Of a stretch of DNA of 64,000 nucleotides, positions 18,969-28,285 are shown one piece after another. Under the pieces are notes generated by a model that ran no database searches, was not told the origin of the DNA, and saw only the letters and a list, made by a program, of their open reading frames with translations. The position numbers were made by a program, and so were the translations under genes. Positions within the stretch are counted from its first letter, which is position 1, and every line of letters starts with the position of its first letter. Source of the stretch: Bacteroidota bacterium (GTDB taxonomy: Bacteria; Bacteroidota; Bacteroidia; Bacteroidales; Paludibacteraceae); assembly GCA_023391625.1 (NCBI GenBank), contig JAEWAN010000034.1, positions 310,001 to 374,000 on the forward strand, written 5' to 3'.

Positions 18969-18998
18969 TTGAAATATTCTAAATTTGAAGTAACTTTG
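18969..18998 (+). promoter_or_regulatory. full promoter of the rsmG operon
   Basis: TTG at 18969-18971, 19-base spacer, TAACTTTG at 18991-18998: an exact match to the Bacteroidota TTG-N19-TAnnTTTG pattern. It decides the rsmG start: the ATG at 18969 would lie inside the promoter, so translation must begin at 19023. Confidence 0.8.
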
Positions 18999-19022
18999 AC
19001 ATCCTATAAACAAGAATTGAAA

Positions 19023-19643
19023 ATGGATAAGATATTAAGATATTTTCCGGACCTGACAGAGCTACAGATCAAACAACTAAGCGCATTATATGACCTATAT
19101 TATGACTGGAACCAAAAAATAAACGTTATCTCCCGCAAGGACATTGAAAACCTGTATGAGCATCATGTACTGCATTCACTAGCCATTGCTGAGATTATAA
19201 GGTTTAAAGACGGATCCGGAATATTGGATGTAGGTACAGGCGGCGGATTTCCCGGCATTCCTTTAGCAATATTGTTTCCAAAATGCCACTTTGTGTTGAT
19301 TGATTCCATTGGAAAAAAAATAAAAGTGGCCACTGAAATATCTAAAGCCATAGGATTAGAAAATATAGAATTGAAACATTTACGTGTGCAGGAGGAAAAA
19401 GAAAAATTCGATTTTGTTGTCAGTCGTGCAGTGATGCCTTTGGGAGACCTGATTAAGTTAGTTAAGAAAAACATTAAGAAAGAACAGACAAATGCTCTGC
19501 CCAATGGTCTTATTTGCCTGAAAGGCGGCGAACTGCAACAAGAGATACAGCCTTATAAAAACATAGCCGATTTATATGATATAAGTGACTATTTTTCCGA
19601 AGAGTATTTTTCAACTAAAAAAGCGGTATATGTACCTTTATAA
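19023..19643 (+). CDS. rsmG: 16S rRNA (guanine527-N7)-methyltransferase
   Basis: 206 residues from MDKILRYFPDLT. It has the SAM-binding motif ILDVGTGGGFPG (67-78), the NVISRKD segment (34-40) and HHVLHSL (47-53), all typical of RsmG/GidB. It methylates N7 of G527 in 16S rRNA; loss of the enzyme in other bacteria gives low-level streptomycin resistance. It starts about 20 bases after the predicted transcription start and is followed after 7 bases by a lipoprotein gene. Confidence 0.95.
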   Translation: MDKILRYFPDLTELQIKQLSALYDLYYDWNQKINVISRKDIENLYEHHVLHSLAIAEIIRFKDGSGILDVGTGGGFPGIPLAILFPKCHFVLIDSIGKKIKVATEISKAIGLENIELKHLRVQEEKEKFDFVVSRAVMPLGDLIKLVKKNIKKEQTNALPNGLICLKGGELQQEIQPYKNIADLYDISDYFSEEYFSTKKAVYVPL

Positions 19644-19650
19644 GCCAGTC

Positions 19651-20334
19651 ATGAAAAAGTATATTTTATTACTCAGCATTGTTTCCCTGTTATTCAGTTC
19701 CTGCGCCACACTGGAACCGGGCCTTTTCAGATCTAATTCTAAAAACAGTGTTTTATTGCCTACGCTGGATCCACAATTTGATATGCGGAGCTTAAATGCT
19801 TATTACCCCGAAATCATATCCGGTGGAAATTATATGAAGGCTACAAAAGACTCTAACAATGTAAACATAGCTTACGAAGCTTACCCTGTACAAATAAAGC
19901 AGAATATTTTATCCCAAGATATAATCAATATTTTTGAAAGGGATGTAAAGGATAATATCACAGACCCTTTTGGTGATTATAAAGGTGCAATTGTATGTAA
20001 GGTAGTTTATGCTAATCAAAAAAGTAAAAATATAGCCCTTACCGTCCTCTCAACTATCACACTGGGAATCGGTAACCTTTTGGGACTCCCTACCTGCTCT
20101 GAAGAAATGGCTATGGACATAGAAGTTGAAATATACGATTTATCCGACAAGCTAATAGGCAGATATTCATCTCAGGGATATGACAAAGAATGGGTAGCCT
20201 TATATTATGGTTACGATACTTCCGATGCAATACGCAAAGCAAATGCCATTGCTTTTAAAAATGCAATGAGCAATATAAAGGAACAGATAAACCAAGATGC
20301 CGATCGCTTATCTGAAATTCTTAATAATCAATAG
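19651..20334 (+). CDS. lipoprotein of unknown function
   Basis: 227 residues from MKKYILLLSIVSLLFSSC, a type II signal peptide with lipobox LFSSC; a longer frame reading back into rsmG is rejected. The mature protein is mixed alpha/beta with a hydrophobic Gly-rich stretch (about residues 125-145, containing TLGIGNLLGLP), and a C-terminal helix rich in Ala and Asn. I do not recognise a family. The spacing (7 bases from rsmG, 5 to the hydrolase) indicates one operon. Confidence 0.8.
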   Translation: MKKYILLLSIVSLLFSSCATLEPGLFRSNSKNSVLLPTLDPQFDMRSLNAYYPEIISGGNYMKATKDSNNVNIAYEAYPVQIKQNILSQDIINIFERDVKDNITDPFGDYKGAIVCKVVYANQKSKNIALTVLSTITLGIGNLLGLPTCSEEMAMDIEVEIYDLSDKLIGRYSSQGYDKEWVALYYGYDTSDAIRKANAIAFKNAMSNIKEQINQDADRLSEILNNQ

Positions 20335-20339
20335 CTATT

Positions 20340-20978
20340 ATGATAAAAATAAAAATATTTACATTCAATCCGTTTCAGGAAAATACCTATGTACTTTACG
20401 ATGATACGCATGAGGCTATTATCATCGATGCCGGTTGTCTGTTTGAAAAAGAAAAATCACAGCTAAAAGATTTTATTAAAGAGAATCAGTTGGTATTAAA
20501 GAGGGTAATAAACACCCACCTTCACCTGGATCATCAATTTGGAAATAAATTCATATATGAAACTTATGGCATTGCGCCAGAAGCCAATGAATTGGATGAA
20601 TTTCTGATCAACTACTACGTACAGCAAACTCAAGCTTTTGGCATACCCAATGCTGGTGCAGCCCAACCTCTTAAAGGATATATTGAGGACAATGAAGTTA
20701 TAAGTTTCGGTCATTCTCTGCTAAGAGCCATTCTTGTACCTGGCCATTCTCCGGGAAGTCTGGCCTTTTATGATGAAAAAGAAGGCATATTATTTAGCGG
20801 AGATGTGCTATTCCACGAGTCCATAGGACGTACAGACCTTGCCGGAGGTGATTACAGCACATTAATAAAATCTATCACAGAAAGGTTGTTTACCCTCCCT
20901 GATAATACTCAAGTGTACCCGGGACATGGAGATATTACAACAATAGGATATGAGAAACAACATAATCCTTTTTTATAA
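20340..20978 (+). CDS. MBL-fold metallo-hydrolase (glyoxalase II-like)
   Basis: 212 residues. Zinc ligands are all present: HLHLDH (H60, H62, D64, H65), the GHSPGS histidine, the FSGDVLF aspartate and the YPGHGDIT histidine. It is a compact YcbL/GloB-like thioester or sulfur-compound hydrolase; the glutathione-binding C-terminal domain of true GloB is missing. It is last in the rsmG operon, and its final codons overlap the convergent DUF3857 gene by 6 bases. Confidence 0.9.
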   Translation: MIKIKIFTFNPFQENTYVLYDDTHEAIIIDAGCLFEKEKSQLKDFIKENQLVLKRVINTHLHLDHQFGNKFIYETYGIAPEANELDEFLINYYVQQTQAFGIPNAGAAQPLKGYIEDNEVISFGHSLLRAILVPGHSPGSLAFYDEKEGILFSGDVLFHESIGRTDLAGGDYSTLIKSITERLFTLPDNTQVYPGHGDITTIGYEKQHNPFL

Positions 20979-22886
20979 GATATCTTTTTTCTTAAGTACG
21001 ATATTCGCTGTGTATGCTTTATTTACTCGTTCTATAAAAGAGCGTAAAATTTCATACTCATCAACGGAATGAACTCCCCGTGAAAGCTTAAATATTTGTG
21101 TTACATATATCTTACTATCCTGATATACAACAGAACTTTCAAATCTGCCATAAGGAGTGTCATAGCGTTCCGGGGAAGGTATAGATTCTACTTCAAAATC
21201 CGAAGGCACGGATAAAACAACCTGATCTGTATTTTTAAACCCATATACCAAATTCAAATCATGTTTCCTATTGTTCTTCTTAAACCAATCATATGAAAAC
21301 CGAAATGGATTTACCGGTATAAAAAGCCGGTTACCTGTTTTTGTACCATAACTGCCTGTTGACCAGGCATAATCCACTGTCAAATTAGGGAAACGAGTCT
21401 TATGTTCTTCAATATTGAAAGTTTTTACATTTGCATTAGGCAACCTGATTCCTCTTCTCAAAATATCAATTAATTCTGATTCTTTTAATAAAGTCAGATT
21501 CATATAATCTTCATAAACACTCATATGAAATTCATGTTTTACTTCTGCTTCAGCACTTCCATCACTCATTAAAGTAATAACTGTAGAATTCTTATCCAAA
21601 TTTAACGAATCGGGATAATCAGGTAAAAAAGAAATCTTTCCCCCTTCTTCTTTTGCAGCTACTGCTGCATGTCCAGCTATACCTTCATGTATATAACCAA
21701 AAGGAATTTTAGGATTTGTACATTCAAGCCAAATCGTATCAGGATTTAACGGAACTCGTAATATAACATGATTTATCTCATGAAAATTAGCATAATCGGT
21801 TAACAATCCTTTATTTTCACTGTCAGAACGTATCATGACATAGTCTGATGGTATGTTCACTACATCCAACATTGATTTCAAATAAAAAGTTAAGGCTTTA
21901 CAATCACCAAAACCGACATTATAAACTTCTGAAGCTAACATTGGTTGATATCCTCCAATTCCGAGCTGTATACTCACATAGCGTGTTGTTCGGCCTAAAT
22001 GCTCATATAATATTTTTACCTTGTCTACATCATTTTTTGCATCTTTAGTTAAATACAATATTTTATCTTTACATTCTTGTGGTAAATCGTCCCGCCCTTT
22101 CAGTAAACCATATATCCAGCTACTATAAGACTCCCAATCCTTTATTTCACCAGAAACAGTATCATACAAAAAACTCTCCGGGCTTAAATACATCCAAGGT
22201 ACAAGATTTTTTATATTAGGAGAAAAAGGCTCTGAAACAACAGCCGGTAAACCTGTAACCATCCATTTATAAATCATGGTATTGTTTTTAGATGTTATGT
22301 CAGGTTTCTCTGTCAAATTAGAGAATTTCTGACGAAATTTAACTCCCTGAGGTAACGTGAGAGTATAGTCTGCTTTTTCTACAGACATGTTATATGTAGG
22401 CTGAGGGAAAAAAGAAGGAAATATGAGAAAACCCTTCTTCCACACAACTTCATATTCATATTGCACCGTATATGGATATACAGGAGAAATACATTCAAAT
22501 AAATAATATTTAGCACCGGTAGATAAACTTAGAGAATATTCCATGGTAACAATGTCTGATAATTTAAACTTTCTGAGCAATGTACCATTAGCATCATATA
22601 ATTTACCTGAAAATTTTCTCAATTCTCTGAATTGATCACCATAATATACAAAATTGGCTGAAGCACTTCCTTTCTTATCCAGGACAGTCATTGCAATCGA
22701 ATGTTTTTCCAATGCTTCATTTTGCGATTTATATTCAAAATTAGTACTGGAATTACGAATTATACAATAAGCTTCTTCTTTCAATGAATCAGGAACAACA
22801 AACACAGACAAATCCACATCTTGGGAAAATCCCATCCTACTACACAGTATAATAAAAAACAAAAATATATACTGAACCTTTTTCAT
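20973..22886 (-). CDS. exported DUF3857/transglutaminase-like protein with intact catalytic Cys
   Basis: 637 residues with a signal peptide (about 1-21). An N-terminal DUF3857 beta domain is followed by a transglutaminase-like core with GDCKALTFYLKSML, the nucleophile Cys in the expected Gly-Asp-Cys-Lys setting, a histidine in INHVILRV and an acidic residue in WLECTNP. A C-terminal beta domain follows. These are periplasmic or outer-membrane-associated proteins of unknown substrate common in Bacteroidota. It lies 19 bases downstream of a paralogue whose Cys is lost. Confidence 0.82.
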   Translation of the reverse strand: MKKVQYIFLFFIILCSRMGFSQDVDLSVFVVPDSLKEEAYCIIRNSSTNFEYKSQNEALEKHSIAMTVLDKKGSASANFVYYGDQFRELRKFSGKLYDANGTLLRKFKLSDIVTMEYSLSLSTGAKYYLFECISPVYPYTVQYEYEVVWKKGFLIFPSFFPQPTYNMSVEKADYTLTLPQGVKFRQKFSNLTEKPDITSKNNTMIYKWMVTGLPAVVSEPFSPNIKNLVPWMYLSPESFLYDTVSGEIKDWESYSSWIYGLLKGRDDLPQECKDKILYLTKDAKNDVDKVKILYEHLGRTTRYVSIQLGIGGYQPMLASEVYNVGFGDCKALTFYLKSMLDVVNIPSDYVMIRSDSENKGLLTDYANFHEINHVILRVPLNPDTIWLECTNPKIPFGYIHEGIAGHAAVAAKEEGGKISFLPDYPDSLNLDKNSTVITLMSDGSAEAEVKHEFHMSVYEDYMNLTLLKESELIDILRRGIRLPNANVKTFNIEEHKTRFPNLTVDYAWSTGSYGTKTGNRLFIPVNPFRFSYDWFKKNNRKHDLNLVYGFKNTDQVVLSVPSDFEVESIPSPERYDTPYGRFESSVVYQDSKIYVTQIFKLSRGVHSVDEYEILRSFIERVNKAYTANIVLKKKDIL

Positions 22887-22905
22887 AAAACAGTAAAAAT
22901 AAAAC

Positions 22906-24912
22906 TTATTCCTGTATTTTTTTCAGGACAACATATTCATTATTCTTCTCTGCAACTTTTCCAAAAAAATCTTTTATAGCCTCATATTCTTCATTGGAAT
23001 ACAATATCTGATTTAACTGAAAGCGATACATCAATTGCAATTTATTGCCCATTTGGCTGATAGAATAAACACAATTTATATTCTTATCTCCCAATTGATA
23101 ATTCACCGACTGGGGCATTTCTTCAATCTGGAAATTATCAGGTAGTTCAATTGTTGTAGTAAACATATAATTGTAAGGATAACTAAATTCTATTGGCAGT
23201 TTTCTTTCTGACTGTACAAAAGGATTAGATGTAAAGTGGGTAAACAACATCGGGTTTAAATATAAATAGTCTCCCACCATCTCATACTCTTTGGTAAATA
23301 CCATTTTCTCATCTATTGTATTTGATATCCAATCATTACCGGTCACATTATAATCCTCTATTTTTATTTTATGATTATTTTGATAATTTTCCACATAGTC
23401 CATCGAATCCTTTGCCATAGCATAATCTGTTTTAAATGTATAGGCACATTGATTAATATACCTGTTACTTTTTTCACATTTCAGAATTGCGTTCTCATCT
23501 AAAACCGCTTTATGGATTATCATTTTCTGATTATTTCCAAGAGAAGTCAGATTAATCCATTTATCATAATTGTTGGCTGAAGGATCATAAATACGTGCTC
23601 TATCCACTAATAAATCAGTAGGTAAAACATTTAATCCGGCACGTGTTGCTGAACCATCCATAAAATAGCGTTTACCGTCTGATGTTACTGCCATTACAAC
23701 AAAAGTATTCAATTTATTCAAGGAAGGATGAGTATATGGTAAGCGACCAAACGAACGTCTGTTGATTAGTACAGGAAAGGCCTTAATATTAGCTTCATTT
23801 AAGGCACTTAACAATACAATATTTATTTGTGCATTGTTACCGACCCCATTTTTAACGGCCTCTCTGACTTGAGCACCCATTAATGAAAAATTACCATTCC
23901 ACTTTATTTTTTGCTTTACCAAGGCATAAATCTTTTCTATCTTGTTTTCTTCAGTTCCTTCTGACTGTAAAATAAGAGCAACTTCATCCTTATACGGATT
24001 GTTATATCTGATATTCTTCCCAAAATCTGTTTCGTCTTTCAATGTCTTTTCTAATGTTTCCCAATCTTTCGTGTAAGGTTTATACATTTGGTTTGGATAT
24101 TGCGTTCCCTGTATTTCAAAACGAACCCCTGACATATAATCATCAACACACCAAACATTGGGTTCTTCTTTCAACGCGGGAATATCATGAGCTGATATTT
24201 TTAGAAGTCGACTATTGCTTATGGTATTAGCAGCTCCTCCCTGTGTATAATACCCTAACGTGAAACTCTGAGACTGCCTGGTATCTTCAATATTTATCTT
24301 TTCAGATCCTTTTAATGCATCTACACTAAATATAAAATATTCTGGAATAAGCACTTCATAATAACTGGACATTACGGGAATAGTTGTTTGTACGTTCCAA
24401 TCAGGTATATCAAACACATATTGAGAAGTCACTTTATATTTATATTCTATCACCGTACCTACTTTTACATTAGGAATAGAAAATTTGATTTGACGATAAT
24501 TATTATTGACTTCTTCATCAAAAATATATTTCTTTTCCAAATTCCTTTTTACTATTTTACCATCTTCCAAGTTATATGAAGTTGCTTCAATGGAATAGAC
24601 CATTTCTTTATTATTCGGATTTTTATAATAATAAGGAATTGTTACATCAGCTTTATTTGCCCCCTCTTCTCTCAATATCTTAATTTTCTTTTTTAATTCT
24701 AGGTTTATATTAAACCCAGATTCCTCCAGATAACTATAATATAATTTTCCATCTTCATATAATACTACTGCCGAAGCTGTAGTATCTTGACTATATACAG
24801 ACATTTTCAACTCGTCAGTAGTGACTTTCCCATATTTGAAACTAAAATTCTGAGCTTGGATAAAAGCGGGCAACATCAAAAAGATAAATGATAAAAAGCG
24901 TGTGTATATCAT
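22906..24912 (-). CDS. exported DUF3857 protein with degenerate transglutaminase core
   Basis: About 668 residues from MIYTRFLSFIFLML, giving a signal peptide ending at IQAQ. ATGs at 24918 and 24939 are also in frame, but the promoter box at 24944-24951 makes the upstream ones less likely. It has the same plan as its neighbour, but the core reads GNNAQINIVLLSAL in place of GDCKALTFYL and LNTFVVMAV in place of INHVILRV, so both Cys and His are missing. It is probably non-enzymatic and may pair with the catalytic paralogue encoded 19 bases downstream. Confidence 0.78.
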   Translation of the reverse strand: MIYTRFLSFIFLMLPAFIQAQNFSFKYGKVTTDELKMSVYSQDTTASAVVLYEDGKLYYSYLEESGFNINLELKKKIKILREEGANKADVTIPYYYKNPNNKEMVYSIEATSYNLEDGKIVKRNLEKKYIFDEEVNNNYRQIKFSIPNVKVGTVIEYKYKVTSQYVFDIPDWNVQTTIPVMSSYYEVLIPEYFIFSVDALKGSEKINIEDTRQSQSFTLGYYTQGGAANTISNSRLLKISAHDIPALKEEPNVWCVDDYMSGVRFEIQGTQYPNQMYKPYTKDWETLEKTLKDETDFGKNIRYNNPYKDEVALILQSEGTEENKIEKIYALVKQKIKWNGNFSLMGAQVREAVKNGVGNNAQINIVLLSALNEANIKAFPVLINRRSFGRLPYTHPSLNKLNTFVVMAVTSDGKRYFMDGSATRAGLNVLPTDLLVDRARIYDPSANNYDKWINLTSLGNNQKMIIHKAVLDENAILKCEKSNRYINQCAYTFKTDYAMAKDSMDYVENYQNNHKIKIEDYNVTGNDWISNTIDEKMVFTKEYEMVGDYLYLNPMLFTHFTSNPFVQSERKLPIEFSYPYNYMFTTTIELPDNFQIEEMPQSVNYQLGDKNINCVYSISQMGNKLQLMYRFQLNQILYSNEEYEAIKDFFGKVAEKNNEYVVLKKIQE

Positions 24913-24943
24913 GATCATTAAATTTAAGGATAAGGACATGTCA

Positions 24944-24951
24944 CAAAAATA
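24944..24951 (-). promoter_or_regulatory. -7 promoter box of the DUF3857 gene pair
   Basis: TATTTTTG on the minus strand, about 31 bases before the ATG at 24912. It disfavours the two longer start choices. Confidence 0.5.
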
Positions 24952-25034
24952 ATGATTAAAGAATCTTAAAAAAATTTTAAACAAAGAATTTATTATAATA
25001 TTCTTCCAATAAACATATCGATCACCCCAAATAA

Positions 25035-25068
25035 AAAACGTTGTATTAAAGCTTTAATACAACGTTTT
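25035..25068. terminator. strong intrinsic terminator after holA
   Basis: A perfect 16-bp inverted repeat AAAACGTTGTATTAAA / TTTAATACAACGTTTT with a 2-base centre. It lies 21 bases after the holA stop and separates it from the DUF3857 genes. Confidence 0.88.
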
Positions 25069-25088
25069 CAAAACACTTCCCAAAGACA

Positions 25089-26111
25089 TCAATGTAATAT
25101 TTTAAATATCAATTCTTTCAGTAATTCACTTTCTTCCGTACCCGTATCTTCTATTCCCTTGTAACGGGCATCCGTTTCACGTATATAACTGATAATGTAC
25201 ATGGTTTTCCATGCACTAAAACTCTGGGAAGCTTTCTGATAATCTTTTACAAAATAAGGATTGATTTTAAGTTCTGAAGCTACAGCCATCTGGCTTTTGT
25301 CCGGCAGATAATGATATAACATCAGATTACTGAAAAAATTAAACAACTGTGACAACACCATCACCATCGGATTGGCCTTTTTATTTTCCCCAAAATAACG
25401 TACAATACGGTTAGCTTTTAATACATCTTTGTTTATCAATGCAGACTGCAATTCAAAGACATTATAATCTTTACTAATACCTATATTCTTCTCTATCAAC
25501 TCTGCCGTAACCCGTAAATTTCCTGTTGGTTGTAAAGTTATCAATAGTTTATCTATTTCATTGGCGATCTTACTTAGATCCGTCCCCAAATATTCACCCA
25601 ACATGGCAGAGGCCTTCTCATCAATCTGCAGCCCCTTGGATTTTGTATAATGAGCAATCCAACTGTTTATCTCGTAATCACGTATTTTGGCTGACTCAAA
25701 AACAACTCCTACCTTATTTAAGTCCTGCAGCCACTTTCTCCGCTTATCCGGCGTACCGTACTTATAACATAATACCAGAATAGTAGAAGCTAAAGGTTGT
25801 TTCAAGTAAAAAGACAAATTATCCCAATCCTTTATCAATTGAGCTTCCTTTACAATTACGACCTGATGCGAAGCCATCATGGGATATCGCTTAGCCGCAT
25901 TTATAACAGTGCGCATATCAACATCTTTCCCATACAAAACAGTTTGGTCAAACTCTTTTTGCATATCATCCAGCACATTATTCTGTATATAATCAGAAAT
26001 CAGATCAATATAATAAGGCTCCTCTCCCATCAAAAAATAGACCGGAGAATAATCTCCTTTTTTTATCTGGGACAAAATAACTTCTGCACTTATCGACTGC
26101 TGTTTAGCCAT
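25089..26111 (-). CDS. holA: DNA polymerase III subunit delta
   Basis: 340 residues, the usual HolA size. The N-terminal AAA+-like fold has SPVYFLMGEEPYYIDLI (about 22-38), as in delta subunits which lack a functional P-loop. LTQ/LLPTG-like elements and the C-terminal collar helices (YFGENKKANPMVMVLSQLFNFF region) follow. It opens the beta clamp within the clamp loader. It follows the AMP nucleosidase gene by 17 bases and ends at a strong terminator. Confidence 0.92.
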   Translation of the reverse strand: MAKQQSISAEVILSQIKKGDYSPVYFLMGEEPYYIDLISDYIQNNVLDDMQKEFDQTVLYGKDVDMRTVINAAKRYPMMASHQVVIVKEAQLIKDWDNLSFYLKQPLASTILVLCYKYGTPDKRRKWLQDLNKVGVVFESAKIRDYEINSWIAHYTKSKGLQIDEKASAMLGEYLGTDLSKIANEIDKLLITLQPTGNLRVTAELIEKNIGISKDYNVFELQSALINKDVLKANRIVRYFGENKKANPMVMVLSQLFNFFSNLMLYHYLPDKSQMAVASELKINPYFVKDYQKASQSFSAWKTMYIISYIRETDARYKGIEDTGTEESELLKELIFKILH

Positions 26112-26128
26112 ATCCTTAAAAAATATCC

Positions 26129-26902
26129 TTATTCAAAACGTAAATGCTTAATGGTGCGGCTATTATGTATTAATGAAGAAAGGGATTTTTCTCCAATCTT
26201 AATATGTTCTTCTACAAATTGAGCCGTAACTTTCCGATCACTTTCTATTGTCTTTATTCCATCTTCCTGTAAAGGCATATCTGAAACCAGAAGTAATGCT
26301 CCAATAGGAATGCTGTTATAAAAACCTACTGAAAAAAGCGTTGCCGATTCCATGTCTACTGCCATCGCCCGTGTGGAACGTAAATAATTACGGAATTTTT
26401 CATCGTGTTCCCAAACTCGCCTGTTAGTTGTATAAACCGTTCCTGTCCAATAATCTTTACCAAAATCCCGAATATTGGAAGAAACAGCCCGCTGTAAGTT
26501 AAAGGCAGGTAAAGCTGGTATTTCCGGAGGGAAATAATCATTCGATGTACCTTCTCCCCGTATCGCTGCACTTGGCAATATATAATCCCCCACTTTATTT
26601 TTACTTCGCAGTCCCCCGCACTTACCCAGAAAAAGCACTGCCCGGGGATGAATGGCAGACAGAATATCCATAATTACAGCAGCATTGGGGCTTCCCATGC
26701 CAAAGTTAATCATTGTAATACCATTAGCCGAAGCATTCGGCATATTCCCTCCTTTCCCCAAAACAGGAACATTATGCCACTCTGCAAAAAGTTCTACATA
26801 ATTATTGAAGTTGGTCAATAAAATATATTCATCAAAATCTTTAAGCTCCCGTTTGGTATATCGGGGCAGCCAATTCTCCACAATTTCTTTTTTACTCTTC
26901 AT
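26129..26902 (-). CDS. amn: AMP nucleosidase
   Basis: 257 residues from MKSKKEIVENWLPRYT; a TTG three codons earlier is less likely. It is a PNP/MTAP phosphorylase-like fold with GKGGNMPNASA, NFGMGSPNAA, LGKCGGL and the AVDMESATLF motif that binds ribose. This is the short AMP nucleosidase of Bacteroidota, splitting AMP into adenine and ribose-5-phosphate. It is cotranscribed with holA, with no evident functional link. Confidence 0.86.
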   Translation of the reverse strand: MKSKKEIVENWLPRYTKRELKDFDEYILLTNFNNYVELFAEWHNVPVLGKGGNMPNASANGITMINFGMGSPNAAVIMDILSAIHPRAVLFLGKCGGLRSKNKVGDYILPSAAIRGEGTSNDYFPPEIPALPAFNLQRAVSSNIRDFGKDYWTGTVYTTNRRVWEHDEKFRNYLRSTRAMAVDMESATLFSVGFYNSIPIGALLLVSDMPLQEDGIKTIESDRKVTAQFVEEHIKIGEKSLSSLIHNSRTIKHLRFE

Positions 26903-26978
26903 AAAATACAAGAATTAATTAGTTTTTGTATTTTCGTAGCGGAAACACATTACCATTTCACTATCTTCCGAATCTTTA

Positions 26979-26986
26979 CAAAGTTA
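26979..26986 (-). promoter_or_regulatory. -7 promoter box of amn-holA
   Basis: TAACTTTG on the minus strand, about 77 bases before the amn ATG. It sits only 6 bases before the divergent HSDR_N start codon, so RNA polymerase on one gene would cover the start of the other. Confidence 0.5.
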
Positions 26987-26992
26987 CTAAAA

Positions 26993-27469
26993 ATGCACCA
27001 ATTGAATCTGCCGGAATATCATTTTAAAATAAAAAAACAAGAAAATAAACTTTTTGTTTTTGATTCACAACGTAAACGCTACGTATCCCTAACACCGGAA
27101 GAATGGGTACGGCAACATTTCATCCGTTTCCTTATAGAAGAAATGAAATATCCCTCCAATTTATTGGCTGTAGAGTATCAGGTTATCTGGAATAATTTAA
27201 AGAAACGTTGTGATGCAGTGTTATTTACTAAGGAGGCAACCCCTTTCCTTATTATAGAACTGAAAGCTCCTCATGTACCTATTACCCAACAAGTATTTGA
27301 CCAAGTTGCAGTATACAATGCCAAACTAAATGTCCAGTATTTCATGGTTAGTAATGGACTGGAACATTATTGCTGCAAAATAAACCTGCAAAATAACTGT
27401 TATGATTTTTTACCGGGAATTCCTACATACCAGGAATTAATTGCTTCCGAAAAACCTGTAAAGAAATGA
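26993..27469 (+). CDS. stand-alone HSDR_N / PD-(D/E)XK nuclease-fold protein
   Basis: 158 residues. LTPEEWVRQHFIRFLIEE (about 33-50) leads into a nuclease-fold core with RCDAVLF (about 72-78) and LIIELKAP (about 87-94), giving the D and E-x-K residues of the type I restriction R-subunit N-terminal domain. There is no helicase part and no hsdM or hsdS nearby, so it is not a restriction enzyme subunit as such. Such small proteins recur in Bacteroidota near holA; their role is not established. Confidence 0.8.
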   Translation: MHQLNLPEYHFKIKKQENKLFVFDSQRKRYVSLTPEEWVRQHFIRFLIEEMKYPSNLLAVEYQVIWNNLKKRCDAVLFTKEATPFLIIELKAPHVPITQQVFDQVAVYNAKLNVQYFMVSNGLEHYCCKINLQNNCYDFLPGIPTYQELIASEKPVKK

Positions 27470-27544
27470 TTATTTACGGCGAACGACATATAAAAAACAA
27501 TTTACAATAAGCGTTCGTTAATTTACATTTGTGATTTTCACCTA

Positions 27545-27871
27545 CTAATGAGAGACCATTTTCAGCCCCACGATGGAAGCTATTAACGTAAAAATAAAGA
27601 ACATACGTAAAAAACTAACTGGTTCATGAAAGAAAATGATGCCCATTAATACTGTACCGACAGCCCCTATACCGGTAAAAACAGCATAAGAAGTTCCAAT
27701 AGGCAAAGTTTGGGTAGCTTTTATCAATAAAGACATCCCTAAAACAAGGGAAATTAAAAATCCTACATACCAATAATAAGAAACCGGAGCTACAGACTCT
27801 TTCGCTTTTCCTATACAGAAAGTAAAACCTACCTCAAATACGCCGGCCAATAACAAATAAATCCAATTCAT
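27545..27871 (-). CDS. small multidrug resistance (SMR) family transporter, Gdx/SugE-like
   Basis: 108 residues and four membrane helices. The essential E13 is in GVFEVGF, and YAVFTGIGAVGT (about 63-74) resembles the guanidinium exporter branch more than EmrE. SMR proteins act as antiparallel homodimers exchanging a cation for protons. No guanidine riboswitch is visible upstream. It is a single gene, convergent with the HSDR_N gene. Confidence 0.88.
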   Translation of the reverse strand: MNWIYLLLAGVFEVGFTFCIGKAKESVAPVSYYWYVGFLISLVLGMSLLIKATQTLPIGTSYAVFTGIGAVGTVLMGIIFFHEPVSFLRMFFIFTLIASIVGLKMVSH

Positions 27872-28285
27872 ACCAATGATGTTTTATAAAAAATAATTAC
27901 ACAAAAATCGGTTATTCTGAGCAGTTATTTTTTATCATTTGTAAAAAAATGATTCCGGTAATATGTCTTTTGATATTACATAAAAGGAAAGTATTATTTA
28001 GAAAGAAAATAACAGGAAAGAATATTGAAAGAAGTCTCTTTATTCCCTAAAAACGGTATACAATAACACCCTTCCTCCTTAATGACACAAAACAGCAAAT
28101 GTCACTTGAATCCAATCCAGCAAAAACTTCCTATAAAATAAAAATGAAGGGAAACAAGGATTAAAAAATCATATATCATACTGAATACATGAATTTTATC
28201 AACTCATTATTTCATACTTCGGAAATTACGATATTGCATTTAATCCGTCAGACTCTTACCGGACTAAATAACCACTCAACAAAAA
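27872..28285. other. 414-base gap upstream of the SMR gene
   Basis: I see no gene here. A near-match -7 box (GATTTTTG on the minus strand, 27902-27909) may serve the SMR gene. No conserved riboswitch core and no clear hairpin terminator were recognised. Confidence 0.4.

Noticed and set aside
27513..27522. TACATTTG box on the plus strand after the HSDR_N gene
   Set aside because: It points into the 3' end of the convergent SMR gene; no plus-strand gene follows.
27872..28010. Guanidine riboswitch upstream of the Gdx-like SMR gene
   Set aside because: No ACGR-type conserved core of the guanidine-I motif or tandem ACGG loops of other classes seen.
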